A DNA stretch of 64,000 nt from Pomphorhynchus laevis (lineage: Eukaryota; Acanthocephala; Palaeacanthocephala; Echinorhynchida; Pomphorhynchidae). Made by a program: the position numbers and the translations under genes. Under the pieces are notes generated by a model, which searched no databases, was not told the origin of the DNA, and worked only from the letters and a program-made list of their open reading frames with translations. The first letter of the stretch is position 1; every line of letters begins with the position of its first letter. Of the stretch, positions 52,481-64,000 are shown one piece after another. The stretch is taken from NCBI GenBank assembly GCA_012934845.2, contig WNNJ02000010.1:62001-126000 (forward strand), in the 5' to 3' direction.

Positions 52481-52815
52481 CCGTGATATGAGAAGAATAT
52501 AATCTCATACATGAGAAATTACAACTATCAAAAGGAATTTCATATACCACAGAACATTTATTAAATTTGAGATTTATCTTAAAAATATTGTAATTTGGGA
52601 AACTTATAGATTAAAACATCAATAGTATTATATACGTTACTATATATTTTCTTAAATAAAGAATTCAATATTTTATTTATAAGGAATCCCTAAATATGAT
52701 TCCTGTTTAGGAGGCCCAATAATTTTTTTTAGAATTATTACTTTTGCGGTAAGATTTATAATCCGAAAACAATATATCATATCAATTACAATCAGATTAC
52801 TCTGCAATTACAATC
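52481..52815. other. Spacer
   Basis: About 335 bp, AT-rich; ATTACAATCAGA is repeated at about 52788 and 52806. No element recognised. Confidence 0.5.
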
Positions 52816-53560
52816 AGACCTCTATAAAGTGTCCGAATAGTGTTCGTCTCATGGCCTTTCTGTGAACACTGCTAAGTGACTTCATATGCATATTGGTCCG
52901 ATTTCGGCCCCTACCAATTATTTCCTCAATGATATAGCGATTGAAATAGTAACAAGTTTTAGTGACTAGGTATGGTGATTTCGAACAACCTTCAACCCAG
53001 CCTTCATATAAAACATATACACTCCAGATGATCTCGCTTATTAGGCTTCTGATATGGACGTTCGGCGAGATACGCAAAACAAGCGTTTAAATCCTGTATC
53101 CTGCTCTAATACAGTTCATTTCATAATATGTGTGCACTGCCACTTATCCGCCCCCTTCGAAAATACATGTATATTAAAGATAGCATACTTCCAAAAGCGA
53201 CTCGATTAGTCCTTGGTATAGGAAAGGTTTCATACCAAGACATACTCAGGCGTCTCAATTTATTATCAATTGAGGATATGCTTAGGAATGAAGACTTGGT
53301 CCTGGCGTGGAAACTTTTCACACTCCCGTCTATGTTTTGAAACCACTCCTTTCTATGAGCGAGCTGTCTCAGCTCTGCGAGCATTCTTTTACGCTCCAAC
53401 ATAAGTGCAAACGCAATAGTAAATAGAGCGATATCTGGAACAGGGAAGCACAAAACTGGAACAAATTGCCTGCAAATATTGTATCTCTGACTAAAGTCAA
53501 TCAATTCAAAAACTTATTGAGACAGATAATTTTGAAGGATGGATTGACTGAAGTTGGATA
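52816..53560 (+). mobile_element. LINE copy N (C-like family), 3' fragment
   Basis: Plus strand. HMHIGPISAPTNYFLNDIAI follows the thumb pattern of copy C (VHMKLGKCKSDHEFYLG). 53128-53340 gives CALPLIRPLRKYMYIKDSIL, KATRLVLGIGKVSYQDILRR and LNLLSIEDMLRNEDLVLAWK. 53460-53540 gives WNKLPANIVSLTKVNQFKNL, the typical CR1-type terminus. 5'-truncated; several breaks. Confidence 0.72.
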
Positions 53561-53573
53561 GTTTTTGTATTAT

Positions 53574-53724
53574 TCCTGAATTTGTATTATTATTTGTTTT
53601 ACATATTGATGCTTCTTTATCGAGCTTTTATGGATTGCCTGAATTGTGATGGTTTATTGAATTAGCCTGAATATTGTATTATTATTTGTTTTACATATGA
53701 ATGTCTTTGTAACGAGCTTTTATG
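53574..53724 (+). repeat. Duplicated 3' segment of LINE copy N
   Basis: CCTGAATTTGTATTATTATT ... CGAGCTTTTATG (53574-53631) recurs at 53666-53724 as CCTGAATATTGTATTATTAT ... CGAGCTTTTATG. Spacing is about 92 bp. It probably belongs to the LINE's 3' untranslated region. Confidence 0.7.
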
Positions 53725-54604
53725 CTCAAACTTGAAGACGAACTTTAATAATACGCATTCGTTTGCAGAATTTGGTGGTAGACAATCATGTCTCGTTGAG
53801 TGCATCCATAAATTTTAGATTGGGCAAGAATTGACCAAGTCAGTTTGACGGGAAGACACTTAGCTACAACTAAGTAACAGAACAGTTAGCAAAGTGTTGC
53901 ATGTTATTTATTTCTATGCAATTATCACAAAAAAGCAGTCGAAACGCACCCTGACAACATCATCAGATTGACGAGGACTGATGAGTAGTTAGGAGCGTAT
54001 GGAAGTGATACATTAAACTGATGGAGCTGATGATCGCAGTTCAGTTTTATAGCAACAAAGATGGATTAATCTCTGTTGTGAGATTGTGTAAATGCCCCTT
54101 ATAAAAGAGGGCACTACCGATGCAATTAACCATTTTTAGGAATATAAGAATTCAAATAGGTAGTAGCATCAAATAATACTCAATTTTTGTAAATTTTTAT
54201 TTTGATAAATTTCATCAAAATCTTTAAAAACTAAAACATTTCAGAAAGGTAAATCAGTATTAGTTTCTAAATTAATGATCCACTGTATAAAATGATTTTT
54301 AGCATTTAATTCTCTTAACAAATATTGGTCATAAATATTACTTCTGCAGACAATAAATACATCATCTATATAATAGTACAATTGATTGCAAAACCAAAAA
54401 CTTCACAAGGTTATTTTTCCAACACCTCATATATATGCTGGTATTAGAATAAGTGAATTAACCATAGGTAGTAAATCAATTCGATCCCATTTTTCAGATT
54501 CAAATAAAAAGTTGCATTTTTGTAACTTTTCTCATCAGAACATTGACATTCTCGATGCGTTTGAATTAAGTTTGAATCAATCTGGCGCATTGCAAATAAT
54601 AACA
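53725..54604. other. Spacer, no gene seen
   Basis: About 880 bp between LINE fragments. A 96-codon plus-strand frame (54386-54676) runs into LINE copy O and shows no domain. Confidence 0.5.
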
Positions 54605-54797
54605 AAAAGATTTATTTTAACGTGGCAAATGCGTGCCAGCGCATACTTACATGACCACAACAAAACAAAAATGTAAATCATGTGTCGAGGTGTGAACTGA
54701 GGAGGTATTTGAATGTGATAAAGGAGGGAGCGCGGCGGACGTCGAGAGTGAGTTGATTACAGGCGAGTAAGGCGGCGATGAGGAAGGATCGGAGATC

Positions 54798-55130
54798 TTA
54801 GTTGTTGGAGTAATTGGGAACGTGGAGTAAGAGGGTATGACAGGAACGAAGCGATAGCGAGGTGGGGCGAGTATCGTCTAAGAAAGGAAGGTTGATGAAC
54901 GATGGGGAGCCGACAGCGATGAGACGAAAAGTTACGATAAGAAGGGGGAGTTTGATGCGGATGTGGATGGTGGGCCAGGAGAGTTGGGCAAAATATGTGG
55001 ATGTGTGGTCGAAGCGACGGAGACGAAAGAGCACTCGAACGGCGGTGTTGATTATTCGTTGTAGGGGTAGGATGATGGATTTTGGAGAATTAGCGAAAAG
55101 GCTGAGACAGTAATCGATTTTAGGGTTCAA
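54798..55130 (-). pseudogene. LINE RT C-terminal fragment (copy O)
   Basis: 110 codons: KIDYCLSLFANSPKSIILPL, VLFRLRRFDHTSTYFAQLSW and LPFLDDTRPTSLSLRSCHTL, nearly identical to copies D and E. It is cut off from the RT palm by a break near 55130. Confidence 0.78.
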
Positions 55131-55506
55131 AGCGATTTAAGAACAGACATGCAAGAACGGAAGTCGATAAAAGAGCGGATTCGGCAGATGTCACGAGGAA
55201 TTAAGCTAGACGAGCGAATCTTTTTGCGGACGAAGGGTTTAAGGGAAAGGTGATCATCGAAAGGGAAGCCTAGGGAAGTGAGATTGTATACTATGGGGAT
55301 GATCGATGAGGCAAAAGATACAATGGGATAAAATATGGTTTGTTTACGAGTGAGGATCCCCATTATTTTAAACTTGTCGGAGTTTAGAACGAGATGGGGA
55401 TTGGTGATACGTTTGTAGATAGAAGAAATACAGTTGGAGGCAGAAACGCCGATATTGTGTAAGCGATGTGCGATGAATGAGCATAGATTAGGATGTCATC
55501 GGCGTA

Positions 55507-56649
55507 TTACATGACGTTAAAGGGGTAAGGATAAACGTAGAGAGATCGCCAAGCAGAATAGAGAAAAGCAGGCGACCTAGGATTGAACTTTGTGGGACCC
55601 CGCAAAAAATAAGATGGGGAGGATGATGAATTTGAGCAGACGTGAAAGAAACAGTCGAATAGATATGAGGCAAACCATGCTACGGAGGAGGAAGAAAAAC
55701 CGTTATCATAACTAAGGCGAGAAAGGAGGACGGAGTGATCGACAATGTCGAAAGCGAAGGAGAGGTCGAGGGAGATGAGAACACTATATAGAGCCTTGTC
55801 TCGAGAAATGAGTAAGTCGTTGTACACTTTTATGCATGCGATTTCTGTCGAGTGATTAGAGCGGAAAGCGGATTGGAAAGGAGGGTACAGATTGGATGAG
55901 GAGAGATAAGCGTTGATTTGTATTAAGATGAGGCGTTCTAAGAGCTTTGAAAGAGTAGGGTGTAGTGAAATGGGGCGATAGCTAGAAGGAAGGGAGGGGT
56001 CGAGCGATTGTTTCTTAAGGAGGAGACGAACGATTGCAGATTTCCAGTGTGAAAGGAGGACACGACTGCGGATGGACGAGTTAAACAAGGTTGTAAGAAA
56101 ATGGGATATCGATGTGCATATGGATTTAAGTATGTGGGTAGGCAGGGGATCGGCAGGTGATGTTTTGCTGGGCAAGGACATGAGGCAATCTGAGACTTCG
56201 GTAGGTGTGACAGGGACAAAATGTAAGAGTCCCGGGAGGATGAGGCTAAGCAGGGCAGTGTGGGATATGATAGAGACCGGGGTGTGAGATAGCAACGTGG
56301 ATACTTTGCTATGGAGAAATGACGAATAATCATGGGGATTGATGTTGCACGTCGAAGAGGAGCAAGCAAGGATTGAGTTAAAAGTATGCCAGAGAGTCTT
56401 AGAGTTAAATGAAGTGATGATTTTATGCTGCCAGAAGGAGTTGCATTTGGTACGTAGTAGGTTGAGAGGAGACCGGCAAAGAGCATGATAGGAATCACGG
56501 AAAGACGGAGTAATCGAGCGGAAATCACGTCTGAGAGAGCGGTGATAGACTCGAAAAGCATGACGGAGTCGATGCTTCGAGAGTAGGTACTGGATGTCAA
56601 ACCATGGGGCACGGTGCAAGCGACGGTGTGGTTGAGGCTTGAAGGGCAA
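55507..56649 (-). pseudogene. LINE RT N-terminal half (copy O)
   Basis: 380 codons: RAPWFDIQYLLSKHRLRHAF, LMSLPSKTSPADPLPTHILK, WKSAIVRLLLKKQSLDPSLP, YRPISLHPTLSKLLERLI, LISLDLSFAFDIVDHSVLL. After SNSSSSPSYFLRG the frame leaves the GVPQ motif (which reads CGVPQSSILGRLLFSILLGD in the neighbouring frame) and ends at NVM, one codon before an interrupted YADD box. Confidence 0.8.
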
Positions 56650-56980
56650 GAGACGATTGAGAATGGATGTGAGTTCAGAGTCGAAAATAAAGGCGAGATC
56701 GTGAAGAGAGGAATATGGTATTGTTGGATAGGATAGAGACGATTCGAGTAAGGCAGAACGGAGAAGGGAGAGGTCAAGTTTTCTCCAATGGCGACGTAGG
56801 ATTGTAGGTGTGTGAGGAGGGGTGTGGTTGTGAGTGAGATCAAGGGTGACCAGGAAGCGATCGGATATACTGGGATCGAAGATGGACAGTAATGTGCAGG
56901 CAGCAAAATGATCGGGGACAGCGATGATGTCGAGTGTTCCGCCAAGGATATGTGTAGGGTCAGTGTAGATTGGTTTGTAG

Positions 56981-57559
56981 TTATAGTTGGATAGAATGTT
57001 GATGAACTAAAGGACTCAGGTGAAAAGTGGCGGTCGAGGCGGATTTTGAAGTCGCCAAGAACGATTGAAGGGATGGAGGACAAAGAACAGTGAGACAGAA
57101 GGTCAGCGAGTTGGTAAAAAATAAGGATGTAGGAGCAGATGAACCAGGACGAAATACAATTGCGAGATCTAGAGTGATCGGGTTAGAAGAACGACAAGTG
57201 AGCAGTTCAAAAGAGCAAGGACTGAAAGGGGAAGTGATTTTGCGAATAGACGCGGGGTGACGAGCGAATGTGACAATTCCGCCATGATTAGAGAATTTAG
57301 AAGGAGATTTGCTGAGGGAACGAGCGGATTTGACTAGTGAGCAACCAGCAGAGAGCAAACGGCGGATGGAGAGGTCGTCAGAATTGGAGTGCCATGATTC
57401 GTTGAGGCAGAAGAGATCGATGGATTGCTTGGTGTATAGTTTGAGGATGATATTGGATTTATTGAGAATAGATCTAGTGTTGAGGAGGCCGAGGCGGAAA
57501 CAGTATGTGGTGGTGATAACGGCTAGTGGATAAGACAGATAGGAGAGATGGAGCGCCAT
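56981..57559 (-). pseudogene. LINE ORF2 endonuclease start (copy O)
   Basis: 192 codons from the ATG at 57559 (MALHLSYLSYPLAVITTTYC), which lies inside the end of ORF1 with the 37-nt overlap. LGLLNTRSILNKSNIILKLY, LNESWHSNSDDLSI, NHGGIVTFARHPAS and LAIVFRPGSSAPTSLFF are present. The frame is lost before GDFN (read as GDFKIRLDR in the next frame, Asn to Lys). Confidence 0.78.
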
Positions 57560-60500
57560 CGAATTTTTGGGCGGATGTGGACAACTTGAAAATTTCCGTC
57601 GATGTATCAGATGGATAGAGATGTTTCGCCGTTTTCCTCGCGACGGCGATTTTTGATGCAGGCAGATTAGAGCGATTTCGGAGGGGGTGCGCTCGGGAAA
57701 AATGCGAGTGGCTGAAAAGGATATGAGTTTGAATCGTTAGGAGAGGATAGAGGACGCGTGAGAGCGATGCTTGAAAACAATTTTAAGGAAAGGGGGCTGG
57801 GAAGGATTAGATTGAGAAGATTTGTTTAGGCGGATGAATGCGACAGGAGAGATGTTGTTGAAAAAGGATGGTTTATCCGCAGGAACAAGAGACGAGATGA
57901 TTGATATGAATGCGGAAGCATCGTGGTCGAGACGTGCTTGTGGAGAAAAATCACCGACATGTTTCTTTTTAATTTTGGGAAAGCTTTGTTGAAGATTGAC
58001 CGTGTGTATTCTTATGATCTATATCAGGTATACTTGGTTGACCGAACTTACAATCTGAGTCACTAACGTCTGCGTGATTCCCATATAAACTATTTTCCAT
58101 GTCGTCATATTCCGGGGAAGTCAAATCACAGGTGGATACTGTGCTTTTTCTTTTATCTAGGTATCTGATACGAACATACCATGGTGTTGATGAAATTGTC
58201 GACTGATTGTACTGGACGGTCTGACTTTGCTTGTCTTGCAAAATTATGCAAAGTTATATTCCTTCGAATAGCCAAGTGGGCATAGAGTAATCGTTCCTGA
58301 TTTGCAATGATAATTAAACAGGTTTTCATGAAGTGTCTGATTGATGGCAATGCATAATAGGGATATTAGCGAATGCCACGTCGAGTAGTGTTTTCCAATA
58401 CTTATCCTTTAGATTGCGAACTTTCTAGATTAATTTTATCGTTTTACAAATTACTCCATTGATCCTTTCTCATTGCCCATTTCCTATAGGGTGTTATGAA
58501 GTACTGTGTGAAAAAATCATCCTGTTTTCCATAGGAAGGCTTGTACTTCATTAAACATTAACTCCTTTTCTCGATCGTTATAGCTTCCGATCCACCGAAT
58601 ATTTCAAATATGCATTGAAGGCAATGTATTACTGTTGTGGAATACATGTCTCGACAAGGGAATACAAAGAGGAAAGGATAATACGTATCCACTAATACCA
58701 GCAAATATTGGGACAACAAAATCCATTGCTAGTCTTTCAAAGGGCTTTATGGTAAAAAATAGAGTTGCTTGCTAGGTCTGTGGAATGCAGATCACATACT
58801 GAACAAGTTGATCAAGCACGACGAACCTCTTCAATTGAAAAAGGGATGTTCTTTTGTCAAATGAAGGGTGTAATTTTGTGACACCAGGATGACACAATGA
58901 ATTATTGAGATGTTTCAGAGTTCCGTCGGTGTTAGCAGAATAAATTTTAAAAACGTGTCGACCACAACATTCAAGTGTCCAGATCGATACTTTATCGCAT
59001 ATGAGAAGTTTGCTAACTCGAGTTTCAATCGCTATAATTTTTCATTGTTAATATGATTTTTGGAACGATACAGCCTGTTGATATGTCAAAACTACAAAGG
59101 GTTTAATAATCAAGAATTCACGCCACTTTATAACGTCTTTAACTATAGCCGCAGCTTATTTGTCGACAGTCGATTTGTTTTTCTCATATTTAGTTAGACT
59201 TCTTAAGAAGAATATCACTGGTCTACTTTCTTGGGATAATACACTGTGATAATGTTTCGAGAAACATTCGTCTATCCACAGAATGGTATATTTTCATTGA
59301 TAGTGACTAAATAAGCGTCCCCAGTTTCATTCTTAAGATTTTCGAAGCAATGAATTTTCTCTTCAACGTAATTGGAATTTTTCAGTTTAACATTGATCTT
59401 ATTTTGGTCGAATAGTTTTGATACCATTAACTATAGTAACTGAACAAACCCATCACTATATAGTTATTACATGAACAAAGAAGCAGAAATTATCCTTTAT
59501 TTGATAAAAATTCTATATTTCGATAGCTCCTGCTATCATAATCAGTATTAATCCTGATGATGATAATCCTGCTTCTTTGTTTCTGTAATAACTATATATT
59601 TGAAATGGAAGATTATGGGTTTAGTATTTATTATCAAACCCATCACTATTTTCAACGAAGCTAAATCTTTGGATTTTAGCATATTATGTAACGGCGATAA
59701 TTGTTCAGGATTGGGATGAATGCTCCCATCTGCAATTAGATGCCCGAAAAACGTGAGACTGTTCTGTCTATATGAACATTTCGAACTATTTAACTTCATT
59801 CTGTATTTCACCGTAATGGATTGAAAAGCCTTAAATTTGCCATCATCTTCGTCCAATGTAGTACAAGCTACCGCAACATCGTCGATATAAACATACGTAT
59901 TCTCCGGCTTGTTCTGTTTGATTATTTCGGTCATTACTCGTTGGAACACCACGAATGAGTTCGTCAATCCAAAGGGAATCCTCTTGAATTGAAAAAGACC
60001 ACTAGCAGCTTAGAATGCGGTATACCACCTATTCTTAAATTTTATTAAACACTGATAGTAGGCAGACTCAAGATCAAGAATCAAAAACACTTTGAATTTT
60101 GAAAGTTCTCGTACCATCTGATCTATATGTAGCACCGGGAAAGCGTCAGCGCAGGTGAATCGATTTATGGTTCTTGAATATTCTTTCACAATTTGTCGAT
60201 TGTGGCGCTCTGAATGCGCTAAGACAACTTGATATCCCAACGGAGATGTTGACAGTTCAGTAATATCTTCTTCTAACAGTTTGAGTATAACCTTTTCTAT
60301 AAAATTTTAGTTAACCTTTGTATACTTCCGCGGCTTTGTAGCTATTGGTATTATGTTCTAAAAAAGATTGGTAAATAACGAAAGGAACCGAATTCAAAGG
60401 CACTACATTGCTGACAATACCAGTTCATTTTAACCCCGGGATTTCTTAAACTCGAATGTTGCGTCTCATAAAATTTAAGAATTTTATGTAAGAATTATTA

Positions 60501-60587
60501 TTATTATTTCGACAAACAGGCGAGCAAAGCTCACAGTTGCACTGTTAAAAAAAGAAAAAGTAAAGAAAAAAAACTCACAAACAAAAG

Positions 60588-62405
60588 TCAAAAAAGTTCA
60601 TGTTTGAATGCTGAAACCGATCTTGAGTTGACAATTTCTTCACTTAATCGGTTCCACTTACCTACGATTCGGTGTCCAAATTGTACAGTTTTAGAGCGTA
60701 TAACTCGGCGATGGGCTAAAGTAAAATTGTGTCCACGCAAAGCCCGACTTTTCCGAACAGTCATCAATTCTCTTAAGACGTGATTTCCCTTGTGTAAAGC
60801 TTCCCATGTTGAACACATATCTCGCCGAAACCGAAGGTCACTTATAGAAACCATACCAAGTTTTTTTAGCCTTTTATTATAAGTTAAGGCTTTAACTGAA
60901 TTTACGAGTTTTGTTGACCGGCGCAGCACATTTTCAATTCTACTTTTCTCGTATACTGTTCTTGGGAACGAACATTGTGATGCATAGGTAAGATGACTGA
61001 TCACAAATGCGTTGGCGAGTGCTCTAAATGAAACTGGACTCAACACACTAAAAGTTCTACGAATCATCCCAACCATTCGATTTGCTTTCGAGCAAGCCAA
61101 CTCAGTATTCCAACTAGTCGAAAAATCATTCGCAACTACTATTTCAAAGTCGCTAAGACGAGTTACTACTTTAATGTTCTGATCCTCAAGATGATAAGTT
61201 GGATACACACTATGACTGCATGATTGTAAACGCATACAAGCACACTTTGATATATTCAGTGACAGACCATTCATATAAGCCCAGTTGGAAATGCTGTCGA
61301 TATCCGATTGAACTAGCACCGTGTCCGAATCTGACCGGATAGCCTGCCAAATTTTTAGGTCGTCTGCATATAAAAGAGAGTGTGAGTTCAAAATGGAAGG
61401 AAGGTCATTAATGAAAATACAGAATAACAATGGGCCGAGGACCGAACCCTGCGGAACTCCAACATTGACCGGATAAGGATCAGAAAGAGAACCATTTACA
61501 ACAACCTGATAGAATCTGTTAGATAAAAATTCTTTTATCCAGCGAATAATAAGTGGATCAATGTTTAGAGCACGCATTTTCTGAATCAAGATGTCATGTG
61601 GAACCATATCAAACGCTTTTGAAAAATCAAAAAATACTATATCAACATCAAAGCCCTTATCAACTAACGAACCCCAGCTATTCTGGGCAATCAAGAGATT
61701 AGTGATTGTTGAGCGATCCCTTCGAAATCCATGTTGATTGTTACACAATAATTTGTTGGATTCTAGATAATCGCTTAGAATGCGGTATATTATCCTTTCC
61801 AAAACTCGACAGAATACACACGTTAGACTTATCAGGCGATAATTTTCAACTGAAGATGGATCACCTTTCTTCAAAATGGGCCTTATCAACGAAAGTTTCC
61901 AATTCATCGGGACCCAACCGAAGTACAAGAAGGCGACACATATCCGATATAGTTGTATGCCGATAACATCAGCGATATTCTTGAGAAATACCGGTGGTAA
62001 ACGATCAGGACAAATAAAACTTGACGATTTAAGCCGCTTGAGCTCTAGCACTACATCATTAACAGAAAACATCTGAAGAATGTTTATATTCGATGGACAG
62101 TACGAGGCATAGGTGACGGAGGAGGATTTACGAACTCCTATGCAAAAATGTTGAGTGAAAGCATTCGCTATGTCATCATATTTAATCAATGTGCAACCAT
62201 CAGTATCAACAAGTGAACCAATGTGTTTATTTTTGTTGTTGAAATTAGCATAATTGAATACGGATTTAGGATTATGAATTGACATTTGAGCAATTTTCTC
62301 TTCAAATTGACATTGTTTGAAGCGTTTAAGAAATGTGAACCGATTTCTGGCCTCTTTATACCTACAGTAATCAATACTATTATTAGAAAACAACTGGAAT
62401 TTCAT
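60588..62405 (-). CDS. LINE ORF2 reverse transcriptase, long open frame (copy P)
   Basis: 605 codons. Linker (YKEARNRFTFLKRFKQCQFE), then ELKRLKSSSFICPDRLPPVF, WKLSLIRPILKKGDPSSVEN, YRLISLTCVFCRVLERII, QHGFRRDRSTITNLLIAQ, IVFFDFSKAFDMVPHDIL (first Asp), VGVPQGSVLGPLLFCIFIND, LLYADDLKIWQAI (YADD), RLSDFEIVVANDFS and the C-terminal domain ending WNRLSEEIVNSRSVSAFKHE. The full RT is open. Its link to the endonuclease is broken at a run of nine A's (62405-62413), where the upstream frame ends. Confidence 0.9.
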   Translation of the reverse strand: MKFQLFSNNSIDYCRYKEARNRFTFLKRFKQCQFEEKIAQMSIHNPKSVFNYANFNNKNKHIGSLVDTDGCTLIKYDDIANAFTQHFCIGVRKSSSVTYASYCPSNINILQMFSVNDVVLELKRLKSSSFICPDRLPPVFLKNIADVIGIQLYRICVAFLYFGWVPMNWKLSLIRPILKKGDPSSVENYRLISLTCVFCRVLERIIYRILSDYLESNKLLCNNQHGFRRDRSTITNLLIAQNSWGSLVDKGFDVDIVFFDFSKAFDMVPHDILIQKMRALNIDPLIIRWIKEFLSNRFYQVVVNGSLSDPYPVNVGVPQGSVLGPLLFCIFINDLPSILNSHSLLYADDLKIWQAIRSDSDTVLVQSDIDSISNWAYMNGLSLNISKCACMRLQSCSHSVYPTYHLEDQNIKVVTRLSDFEIVVANDFSTSWNTELACSKANRMVGMIRRTFSVLSPVSFRALANAFVISHLTYASQCSFPRTVYEKSRIENVLRRSTKLVNSVKALTYNKRLKKLGMVSISDLRFRRDMCSTWEALHKGNHVLRELMTVRKSRALRGHNFTLAHRRVIRSKTVQFGHRIVGKWNRLSEEIVNSRSVSAFKHELF

Positions 62406-62841
62406 TTTTTTTTAATTTTAAAGCATTCTTTAACTCTTTGTCAAACCAAGGTTTATGGTGTATACGATTTGCAACGGTTTTACGGGGCGAAAATCGTATG
62501 AGTAATTCCTTAAGGGTGGCTTCTAACTGATAGCATGCCTTATCAACCCCAACATAAACCGGACTGAGCCATGAAATACTTAATAGATTCTGACGCACAA
62601 GTTCGAAGTTAGTTTTAAAATAATTTAAAGAATTCTGTTGTAATCTACAAGCTGAAGGACGTGTAAAATCTGAGTAGAAATTGAGAACACAGTGATCTGA
62701 CCTACCCAAAGGATCGGAGTGCGTAACTTTGTGTATAATGTATTTATTCGATGTTAGACAAATATCAAGTAGCGATTGATTTTCTTGGGAAAATCGGGTA
62801 AATTTTGAAACATGTTGGGTAAGGTTTAGCGAGTTAATCAT
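62383..62841 (-). pseudogene. LINE ORF2 endonuclease C-terminal end (copy P)
   Basis: 152 codons: MINSLNLTQHVSKFTRFSQE, LLDICLTSNKYIIHKVTHSD, SDHCVLNFYSDF (SDH box) and WFDKELKNALKLKKN, the linker into RT. The frame ends through the A9 homopolymer. The GDFN part of the endonuclease is absent because of 5' truncation. Confidence 0.82.
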
Positions 62842-63300
62842 ATCAAGAAATAATGATGTGGAAAATAATGATACGTCGAAGGAAAAGTCTTTCCTCTAAT
62901 ATCGATAAAGCAATGACCGACTGTTTAAACATTTTGATTTGCTGCTGCCAAAAATATTGTCTCAATATTGCATAACAGTTAGATGTGCCTCATTTTCAAT
63001 TGAGGTTGAATAAAACTGCTTATGCAACCACTGTCGAGGAGATCATATGCTAGGTGAGTGTTCAAGCTGACAGGTACAGAACTAAGATAGTGACGTAGTA
63101 CGGTTGAACTGATAAATGCCAATTGTTTGTTTACTGCGGCGCAACGAGATTTCGAAACTGACGTGGATCGACATATCTAAGAAAAATGACCGCTTTCCAC
63201 ATCGGAAGCAAGTGGCGTCTCTTGTCGGATATTGTGGTCGTTGATGAACATCTCTCCCACAAAAATTATATTTCCGTGGATCCCTCATATTGACTAAAAT

Positions 63301-64000
63301 CTAACGACTCATCATAGATGCCGACAATGTGCTACTAGTCTCACCATCACTCTCTGGTTTTCCCCTCATGTTTATTGATACGATTTCGATGCTGGAAAGG
63401 TGTCTTTAGTGATAAAGGATTGCACATTCGTCTGTGCTTACTCTAATGCCTAAGCTGTATTTACAGTGTGCCTTAGGGTAATGTTAAAAATTAAAACTAA
63501 CTCGACGGCTTTACTCAACAATCTAAAAGTTTATAATAATAGTATCAATATTATTACAAGGATGACCGTCAGATTGCCAAAAAATGCGACATACTAACGT
63601 TTTTATTGCTAATACATTCGAAGATGCTTTATGTGGTTTCTATAAAATCTGGAATTTCCGTTTTCTGGAATTGCTATTTTGACATAGTTATTCTTATAAA
63701 GAGATTGAACAACTACAGCTACATCATAACGAAATATCTGGCACAAATGTAATTTGATTAATAAATTGCTTTTGTACATATTTTTCATTACAATTTCGTT
63801 ATCCCGTTTGTTTGTCTCTGTTTGTCATCCTGAATCTGTACTATATAAAGTACGACCTATCTATTTCAAAAATTCTATAAGAATAAATCAATAACTTACA
63901 ATTAGCTGAAATGCTAATTCATAATAAATATACTTATGACAGCCTTCTTGAGCTTCATCAGAATGTCTAGATTTTTAGTATTTAGGGATCCCCCACCACA
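63301..64000. other. Window end, no feature supported
   Basis: AT-rich sequence, possibly the gag or 5' part of the Gypsy fossil, but no motif supports that. A TATATAAAG word lies at about 63842. Confidence 0.4.

Larger units (their letters stand above)
54605..57957 (-). mobile_element. LINE copy O (D/E family)
   Basis: Minus strand. 3' stem-loop at 54631-54646; C-terminal RT 54798-55130; RT N-terminal half 55507-56649; endonuclease about 56650-57559; ORF1 C-terminal part 57540-57955 (5'-truncated at about 57957, where the Gypsy fossil starts). It retains the segment between endonuclease and RT that copy E has lost (IPVYPIASWSPLISLTTTPL in one frame, with the SDRF version of SDH in another). 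Stops and frame shifts interrupt both halves, including the YADD area at about 55510. Confidence 0.85.
60485..62860 (-). mobile_element. LINE copy P (CR1-like) nested in the Gypsy fossil
   Basis: Minus strand; the 3' tail (AATAATAATAATTCT, about 60485-60500) matches the microsatellite tails of CR1-group elements. It contains the C-terminal end of the endonuclease and a full RT, and is 5'-truncated at about 62860. It lies between the protease-like and RT parts of the Gypsy element, so it is the younger insertion. It is related to copies C and G rather than D/E. Confidence 0.85.
57958..63300 (-). mobile_element. Ty3/Gypsy-type LTR retrotransposon, fossil, split by a LINE
   Basis: Minus-strand order: gag-type zinc knuckle (63180-63290, CFRCGKRSFF), protease-like LLDSGCISSFI (about 63030), then the LINE insertion 60485-62860, RT (60450-59540), and probable integrase/3' remains (59000-57960). 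RT motifs include FLILDLESAYYQCLI, FQRVMTEII, TYVYIDDVAVAC and FFGHLIADGSIHPNPEQL. No LTRs were identified. The element is clearly broken, with many breaks, and old. The integrase and 57960-58300 parts are assigned mainly by position. Its 3' side abuts LINE copy O. Confidence 0.7.

Noticed and set aside
1-64000. rRNA, tRNA or prokaryotic operon signals
   Set aside because: No recognisable rRNA or cloverleaf; spliced gene structure and LINEs argue for nuclear animal DNA.

Overview
The window looks like repeat-rich nuclear DNA of an invertebrate animal. One host gene is recognisable, with consistent GT-AG introns and metazoan protein similarity. Almost everything else is retrotransposon or transposon in various states of decay. 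I saw no operons, rRNA or convincing tRNA. The host gene's basic introns are only about 49-55 bp, so the genome has compact introns inflated in places by transposons. I cannot name the species.

Layout. 1-2115: 5' half of a non-LTR retrotransposon (LINE) on the minus strand. 2140-2475: an unrelated LINE reverse-transcriptase (RT) scrap. 2622-6520: an unusual retroelement with an uninterrupted 656-codon RT-RNase H reading frame and long inverted repeats, whose motifs recall DIRS and hepadnavirus-type polymerases. 6640-10955: an almost full-length CR1-like LINE with ORF1 and ORF2. 11850-16892: two tandem, very similar minus-strand LINE copies. 17268-21895: a decayed full-length relative of the first LINE. 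22050-29345: fragments of at least four LINEs, two of which form a large inverted duplication.

30398-49561: a DCAF8-like WD40-repeat gene (CUL4-DDB1 ubiquitin ligase substrate receptor) on the plus strand. Ten exons can be placed. A 12.6-kb gap between exons encoding adjacent parts of the propeller holds two head-to-head LINEs, solitary ORF1 fragments, hairpins and small tandem repeats. A 2.3-kb intron holds a Tc1/mariner-IS630-type DNA transposon with a 17-unit tandem array inside one terminal repeat. A 2.45-kb intron holds another LINE fragment.

49980-53560: more LINE fragments. 54605-57957: a minus-strand LINE of the tandem family. 57958-63300: a fossil Ty3/Gypsy-type LTR retrotransposon split by a CR1-like LINE (60485-62860). 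The last 700 bp show nothing clear.

Several themes unite the LINEs. All recognisable ORF1 proteins start with the same cysteine finger. Where the C-terminal part survives it looks like an RRM-type nucleic-acid-binding domain. ORF2 begins inside the end of ORF1 with a conserved 37-nt overlap in several copies. Short tandem repeats recur just upstream of ORF1. A small stem-loop is kept at the 3' end across two subfamilies.
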